Shown piece after piece: positions 59,704 through 64,000 of a stretch of DNA of 64,000 bases; the first letter of the stretch is position 1, and each line of letters opens with the position of its first letter. The notes below the pieces were generated by a model. That model was not told the origin of the DNA, made no database searches, and was given only the letters and a program-made list of their open reading frames with translations. The stretch is from [Actinomadura] parvosata subsp. kistnae (lineage in GTDB: Bacteria > Actinomycetota > Actinomycetes > Streptosporangiales > Streptosporangiaceae), in contig NZ_OOHJ01000022.1 of the NCBI RefSeq assembly GCF_900323885.1, positions 1,488,001 to 1,552,000 on the forward strand, in the 5' to 3' direction. The translations under genes were made by a program, and so were the position numbers.

Positions 59704-61096
59704 CCGCGAGCAGCGCGGCGGCCACGCAGAAGGCGGCGCCCACCCACGAGCCGAGGTGCATGGCGGAGGTGAACGCCTGGTTGCCGGCCTCGGCGAGGCC
59801 GAGCGTGTGCGCGCCGCCGATCGACTCCCTGGCCAGGGCGGGCAGGCCGGCGGGCATCTCGGAGGTGTACCGGGTGGCCAGCACGCTGCCCAGGATGGCG
59901 ATGCTGAGCGCCATGCCGACCTGCTGGACGGTGTCGTTGAGCGCGGAGCCGACGCCGGCCCGCTCCAGGGGGATCGCCCCCATGAGCGAGGCGTAGGCGG
60001 AGGGGCCGGCCAGGCCGCCGCCGATGCCCATGACCACCAGCCCGGTCGCCAGGGGCAGGAAGCCGGTCGTCAGCGCCATGACGGCGAAGCCGCCGGCCAT
60101 CAGCAGCAGCCCGGCACACACCAGCGCCCGGTTGCTGAGCTTCTTGCCGAGCCCCGCGCCCACGCCGTTGAAGATCGCGGCGGCCACCGCGTACGGCAGC
60201 ATGGCGAGCCCGGCCTGCATCTCACCGAACCCCAGCACGAACTGCAGGTACTGGGTGAGGATCAGCATCACCGAGCCGGCGCCGAACGACATGAGCAGGA
60301 TCGAGAACGACGCGCCGCTGAAGTTGCGGTTGGCGAACAGGAAGAGCGGCAGCATCGGCTCGTCCTGGCGGCGCTCCCAGATCACGAACGCCACGAGGGC
60401 GACCACGGCCAGCGCGATGACGGGGATGTTCCACTCCCGTTCGATGATCACGTAGACGGCGGCGGTGAGGCCGATGATCGACAGCACCACGCCGACCGGG
60501 TCGATCTTCCTGCTCTCGCTGCGCGTCTCGGGCATGAGGACGACGGCGGCGACGACGGCGACCGCCGCGATGGGGATGTTCAGCAGGAAGACCGAGCCCC
60601 ACCAGTAGTGCTCCAGGAGGAAGCCGCCGACGGTCGGCCCGGAGACGAGGCTGATCAGGGCCACGGCGCTCCAGGCGGCCATCGCCTTGCGCCGCTCCTC
60701 CTCGTCGAAGACGGTCATGAGGATCGACAGCGTGGACGGCATGACGAACGCGCCGCCGACGCCCATGAGGCCGCGGGCGGCGATGAGCTGCCACGGCTCG
60801 GTGACGAGCACGGCCAGCAGGGACGCGCCGCCGAAGAAGACCAGGCCGATGATCAGGAAGCGGCGGCGGCCGTACCGGTCGGACAGGCTGCCCGAGGTGA
60901 GCAGCAGGCCGGCGAAGGCCAGCACGTACGCGTCGATGATCCACTGGATGTCGGACGGCGTCGCCCCCATCTCCTGGTTCAGGGAGGGGATGGCCAGGTT
61001 GAGCACGGTGTTGTCGATGCCGAGGACCAGCAGCGCCAGGCACAGGACGCCCAGGATCCACCATCGACGGGGGTCTCGTACGGTGTTCGAGTTCAC
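59648..61096 (-). CDS. DHA2-type MFS drug exporter
   Basis: 482 aa, 14-helix-type drug:H+ antiporter. Motifs: VLGIDNTVLNLAIPSL (motif D1), WIIDAYVLAFAGLLLTSGSLSDRYGRRR (motif A), ARGLMGVGGAFVMPSTLSI, GPTVGGFLLEHYWWGSVFLLNIPIA (antiporter motif C). EmrB/QacA-like. GTG 61096 is chosen; an ATG at 61117 would lie in the operator. Divergent from a TetR (61152) with two tandem operator-like sites between. Confidence 0.87.
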   Translation of the reverse strand: MNSNTVRDPRRWWILGVLCLALLVLGIDNTVLNLAIPSLNQEMGATPSDIQWIIDAYVLAFAGLLLTSGSLSDRYGRRRFLIIGLVFFGGASLLAVLVTEPWQLIAARGLMGVGGAFVMPSTLSILMTVFDEEERRKAMAAWSAVALISLVSGPTVGGFLLEHYWWGSVFLLNIPIAAVAVVAAVVLMPETRSESRKIDPVGVVLSIIGLTAAVYVIIEREWNIPVIALAVVALVAFVIWERRQDEPMLPLFLFANRNFSGASFSILLMSFGAGSVMLILTQYLQFVLGFGEMQAGLAMLPYAVAAAIFNGVGAGLGKKLSNRALVCAGLLLMAGGFAVMALTTGFLPLATGLVVMGIGGGLAGPSAYASLMGAIPLERAGVGSALNDTVQQVGMALSIAILGSVLATRYTSEMPAGLPALARESIGGAHTLGLAEAGNQAFTSAMHLGSWVGAAFCVAAALLAVTVLRPTPAPAAPEPAQV

Positions 61097-61135
61097 TCGC
61101 ACAGCGTACGACATCACTCGAACAGTGTGCGAGTG
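61094..61135. promoter_or_regulatory. Two tandem TetR sites in the MFS/TetR gap
   Basis: Pseudo-palindromes following ACTCGnACAGnGTnCGA occur at 61095-61111 and 61116-61132, 21 bp apart (two helical turns). The outer arms CACTCGCACA (61094-61103) and TGTGCGAGTG (61126-61135) are perfectly complementary. The first site covers the MFS start codon. Repression of both genes by the TetR at 61152 is the natural reading. Confidence 0.7.
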
Positions 61136-61151
61136 GATTTATCCTGGACGC

Positions 61152-61853
61152 ATGAGTGGCAAGACGTTCTCCTCGGTGTGGCTGCGCGAGCCCCGCAAGC
61201 CCGCCAGTCCGGGTCGCAGCAGGCAGGAGATCGTCAAGGCCGCCGTCGAGCTGCTCGACGAGGAGGGGCTCGACGGCCTGAGCATGCGCAAGCTCGGCGC
61301 GAAGCTGAGCGCGGGCGCCACCAGCCTCTACTGGTACGTCGCCAACAAGGACGAGCTGCTGGAGCTGGTCTACGACGAGGTGTGGGGCAAGATGCGGGTG
61401 CCCGACCCCGCCGAGGTGGGCTGGCGGGAGGCCGTGCTCGTGCTGGCCCACAGCATGCGCCAGGTGATCCTCGACCATCCGTGGTCGGCCGAGCTGATCG
61501 GCCGGCTGCCCGCCCTCGGGCCCAACGCCCTGCACGTCGCCAACGAGATGCGCGCGATGTTCAAGCAGGCCGGGTTCAAGGGGCCCGACACCGACTACGC
61601 CATCGCCACGCTGACGGCCTTCATCTTCGGCATGACGATCCCCGAAGTCGCCTGGAACTCCAAGTCGGGCACCCCGGAGCTCGATCCCGAGGAGATGCAC
61701 GCCGTGCTCGGCCAGATCTTCTCCCGCTATCCCCACATGCGCGAGGGTTACGAGCTGAGCCAGCGGGAGAACCCCCGCGTCGTGCGGGAGGTCGCCTTCG
61801 ACTTCGGGCTCGTGTCGGTGCTCGACGGTCTTGAGCGGCGGCTGCCGACGTAG
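61152..61853 (+). CDS. TetR-family regulator with tetracycline-repressor-type C domain
   Basis: 233 aa. HTH in GRSRQEIVKAAVELLDEEGLDGLSMRKLGAKLSAGATSLYWYVANKDELLELVYDEVWG, the GATSLYWYVxNKDELL form typical of TetR_C-containing drug-pump repressors, and a helical ligand domain. Adjacent exporter and tandem operators support local control. The acyl-CoA synthetase follows 13 nt later on the same strand and may be cotranscribed. Confidence 0.87.
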   Translation: MSGKTFSSVWLREPRKPASPGRSRQEIVKAAVELLDEEGLDGLSMRKLGAKLSAGATSLYWYVANKDELLELVYDEVWGKMRVPDPAEVGWREAVLVLAHSMRQVILDHPWSAELIGRLPALGPNALHVANEMRAMFKQAGFKGPDTDYAIATLTAFIFGMTIPEVAWNSKSGTPELDPEEMHAVLGQIFSRYPHMREGYELSQRENPRVVREVAFDFGLVSVLDGLERRLPT

Positions 61854-61866
61854 CAGGATCCACGGC

Positions 61867-63495
61867 ATGAGCGATTTCCGTGCCGCCCGTGACTTCCTGC
61901 TCGGGGCAGACGCCGCCACCGCCCGCCGCGACTTCCGCTGGCCCGAGCTCGGCGCGTTCAACTGGGCGCTCGACTGGTTCGACGGCGTGCTCGCCGCCGA
62001 GACCCCCGACGCCGTCGCTCTCAAGATCGTCGGCGAGAGCAGCGCCGCCTACACCTTCGCCGAGCTGTCGGCCCGCTCCGGCCAGGTCGCCAACTGGCTG
62101 CACGAGCAGGGCGTGCGGCGGGGCGACCGCGTGCTGCTGATGCTGGGCAACCAGGCCGAGCTGTGGGAGTCGCTGCTGGCCGTGATGAAGCTGGGCGCGG
62201 TCGTCATCCCCGCCACCACGCTGCTGACCGGCAAGGACATCGCCGAGCGCATCGAGCGCGGGCGGGTGGCCCACGTGATCGCCAACGCCTCCGACGCGGG
62301 CAAGTTCCCCGCCGGCGAGTACACGAAGATCGCCGTGGGCGACGCCTACAACTGGCTGCCGTACCACGACGCCTACCACGCGCACGAGCGCTTCACCCCC
62401 GACGGGCCCACCGGCGCGGGCGACCCGCTGCTGCTCTACTTCACCTCCGGCACCACGTCCCAGCCGAAGCTGGTCGAGCACACGCACGCCTCCTACCCGG
62501 CCGGGCACCTGTCCACGATGTTCTGGATCGGCCTGCGGCCGGGCGACGTGCACCTCAACGTGTCCTCGCCGGGCTGGGCCAAGCACGCCTGGAGCAACGT
62601 GTTCGCCCCGTGGAACGCCGGGGCCACCGTGCTCGTCCACGACTACCGGCGCTTCTCCGCGCCCGCCCTGCTGGAGGTGCTGCGGGACGAGCGGGTGACC
62701 ACGTTCTGCGCGCCGCCGACCGTGTGGCGGATGCTCATCCAGGAGGACCTGGCCGCGTGGAAGCTGCCCCTGCGCACGGCCGTGGCCGCCGGCGAGCCGC
62801 TCAACCCCGAGATCATCGACCAGGTCGCCAAGGCGTGGGGCATCACGATCAGGGACGGCTACGGCCAGACCGAGACGACGGCGCAGATCGGCAACGCCCC
62901 CGGCGAGGCGGTCAGGCCCGGCTCGATGGGGCTGCCGCTGCCCGGCTACGACGTGGTGCTGATCGACCCGATCACGGGCGAGCAGGGCAACGACGGGGAG
63001 ATCTGCCTGCCGCTGGACGACCGCCGCCCCCTCGGCCTCATGTCCGGATATATCGGTGGATCGGCGGAGGCCATGCGGGACGGCTACTACCACACCGGCG
63101 ACGTCGCCACCCGCGACGAGGACGGCTACATCACCTACGTGGGCCGCACCGACGACGTCTTCAAGGCCTCCGACTACCGCATCTCGCCGTTCGAGCTGGA
63201 GAGCGTGCTGATGGAGCACGCGGCCGTCGCCGAGGCCGCCGTGGTGCCGGCGCCCGACCCGGTACGCCTGGCCGTGCCGAAGGCGTACGTCACGCTCGCC
63301 CCCGGTTTCGAGCCCGGCGAGGAGACCGCCCGGTCGATCTTCGAGCACTGCCGCAGGGAGCTGGCCCCGTACAAGCGGGTGCGGCGGCTGGAGTTCGACG
63401 AGCTGCCCAAGACCATCTCGGGCAAGATCCGCCGCGTCGAGCTGCGCGTTCGCGAACCTCGCAGGGAGTACCGCGAGGAGGACCTCAACCCGTGA
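61867..63495 (+). CDS. AMP-dependent acyl-CoA synthetase
   Basis: 542 aa, ANL superfamily. Motifs: YFTSGTTSQPKLVEHTH (A3, P-loop), GYGQTETTAQIGN (A5), GYYHTGDVATRDEDGYITYVGRTDDVFKASDYRISPFELESVL (A7-A8), and C-terminal KTISGKIRRVELR (A10 Lys). Most like medium-chain/acetyl-type acyl-CoA ligases. Substrate acid unknown. Starts 13 nt after the TetR stop. The downstream PucR-type regulator (63561) may control it or a gene to the right. Confidence 0.87.
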   Translation: MSDFRAARDFLLGADAATARRDFRWPELGAFNWALDWFDGVLAAETPDAVALKIVGESSAAYTFAELSARSGQVANWLHEQGVRRGDRVLLMLGNQAELWESLLAVMKLGAVVIPATTLLTGKDIAERIERGRVAHVIANASDAGKFPAGEYTKIAVGDAYNWLPYHDAYHAHERFTPDGPTGAGDPLLLYFTSGTTSQPKLVEHTHASYPAGHLSTMFWIGLRPGDVHLNVSSPGWAKHAWSNVFAPWNAGATVLVHDYRRFSAPALLEVLRDERVTTFCAPPTVWRMLIQEDLAAWKLPLRTAVAAGEPLNPEIIDQVAKAWGITIRDGYGQTETTAQIGNAPGEAVRPGSMGLPLPGYDVVLIDPITGEQGNDGEICLPLDDRRPLGLMSGYIGGSAEAMRDGYYHTGDVATRDEDGYITYVGRTDDVFKASDYRISPFELESVLMEHAAVAEAAVVPAPDPVRLAVPKAYVTLAPGFEPGEETARSIFEHCRRELAPYKRVRRLEFDELPKTISGKIRRVELRVREPRREYREEDLNP

Positions 63496-63560
63496 CGACC
63501 TGCGCAAAGTGTAAATTGCCCCATGTCCGTTCTTACAGGCTGATCGGCTAGGCTCTGCCC

Positions 63561-64000
63561 GTGCTGCCCACCATCGCCGACGTCCTCGCCCTCGACAGCG
63601 TGCGCCGGGGCAGCCCGCGCGTCGTCGCGGGCGCCGACCGGCTCGACACGAAGGTGCGGTGGGTGCACGTCGGCGAGATCGCCGACATCGCCCACCTGCT
63701 GCGCGGCGGCGAGCTGGTGCTCACCACGGGCGTGGCGCTGCCGGAGGACCCGGAGAAGCTCGCCGACTACATCGGCGAGCTTTCCTCCGTCGGGGCCTCC
63801 GGGCTGATCGTGGAGCTGGGCCGCAGGTTCGTCCGCGAGCTGCCGCGGGCCGTGGTCAAGTCGGCCGAGGAGCACGGGTTCCCGGTCGTCGTGCTGACCC
63901 GCGAGACCCCGTTCGTGCAGATCACCGAGTCGGTGCACGCGCGGATCATCGACATCCAGCTGGAGGAGCTGCGCGCCTCCGAGCAGCTGCACGAGGTGTT
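63561..64000 (+). CDS. PucR-family regulator, N-terminal part (cut by window end)
   Basis: The first 146 residues are visible: LPTIADVLALDSVRRGSPRVVAGADRLDTKVRWVHVGEIADIAHLLRGGELVLTTGVAL is the PucR N-terminal domain, followed by SGLIVELGRRFVRELPRAVVKSAEEHGFPVVVLTRETPFVQITE. GTG 63561 is the likely start, after a short 65-bp gap. The rest, including the HTH, is past base 64000. Probably regulates nearby catabolic genes. Confidence 0.8.
   Translation, partial: MLPTIADVLALDSVRRGSPRVVAGADRLDTKVRWVHVGEIADIAHLLRGGELVLTTGVALPEDPEKLADYIGELSSVGASGLIVELGRRFVRELPRAVVKSAEEHGFPVVVLTRETPFVQITESVHARIIDIQLEELRASEQLHEV

Overview
This is 64 kb of very GC-rich actinobacterial chromosome. GTG/TTG starts, codon choice almost entirely G/C at third positions, four F420/flavin LLM oxidoreductases, PASTA kinases, an ECF41 sigma factor, dxr/ispG with a DUF4081 acetyltransferase nearby, and many TetR/PucR/MerR/ROK one-component regulators all point to a large-genome filamentous actinomycete. 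Streptosporangiaceae (Nonomuraea-like) is my best guess, by inference from gene families. I see no rRNA, tRNA, CRISPR array, insertion sequence or phage genes. The window reads as ordinary chromosome arm with many short operons.

Layout. 1-5.5 kb: a truncated amino-acid-type ABC binding lipoprotein, a zinc alcohol dehydrogenase, an LLM-cupin-ArsR/rhodanese operon, two small secreted Cys-containing proteins, and an orphan EACC1 gene (a component usually tied to conflict-system effectors). 5.5-8.4 kb: an MMPL exporter divergent from its TetR, with a 7-2-7 operator. 8.4-13.9 kb: a ROK repressor facing a Gfo/Idh/MocA dehydrogenase plus a complete sugar ABC importer (binding protein and two permeases, no ATPase). 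13.9-24.4 kb: a 661-aa unknown protein, a MerR/epimerase pair in which the epimerase is frameshifted, an HSL-type esterase with a PucR-like regulator, a D-aminopeptidase with a quinone-reductase-like MDR enzyme, and an ECF41 sigma factor with its FAD oxidoreductase and a CRP-like site between them.

24.4-29.6 kb: three tandem membrane Ser/Thr kinases, one with PASTA repeats and two sharing a paralogous extracellular domain. 29.6-34.3 kb: a divergent set of LLM oxidoreductases with a TetR gene that carries a 14-2-14 palindrome, then an ArsR-like regulator. 34.3-37.3 kb: a HipA-like kinase/DUF3037 pair and a PAS-GAF-PP2C phosphatase. 37.3-47.3 kb: an NmrA-type protein, a DUF4081 acetyltransferase, a secreted TAP-type peptidase, a secreted CE15-FN3-CBM2 esterase, a decayed gene, ispG and dxr (MEP isoprenoid pathway, with no rseP between them), and a secreted trypsin-like protease followed by a nine-copy 24-bp repeat.

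47.5-57.3 kb: amine catabolism. It holds an aldehyde dehydrogenase/TetR pair, PucR/gabT, a PotD-like binding protein, and a transaminase-mmsA operon that fits beta-alanine or beta-aminoisobutyrate breakdown. 57.4-64 kb: a membrane NACHT NTPase, a DHA2-type MFS exporter with TetR and two tandem operators, an AMP-dependent acyl-CoA synthetase, and a truncated PucR regulator.

The most unusual observations are: (1) at three separate loci the 3' end of a gene has been tandemly copied downstream of its stop, most strikingly at 47252-47464; (2) possible conflict/immunity modules scattered singly (EACC1 at 5.2 kb, HipA-like/DUF3037 at 34.3 kb, membrane NACHT at 57.5 kb); (3) a kinase tandem with a shared, unnamed extracellular domain; (4) several strong palindromic operators that can be assigned to neighbouring regulators.
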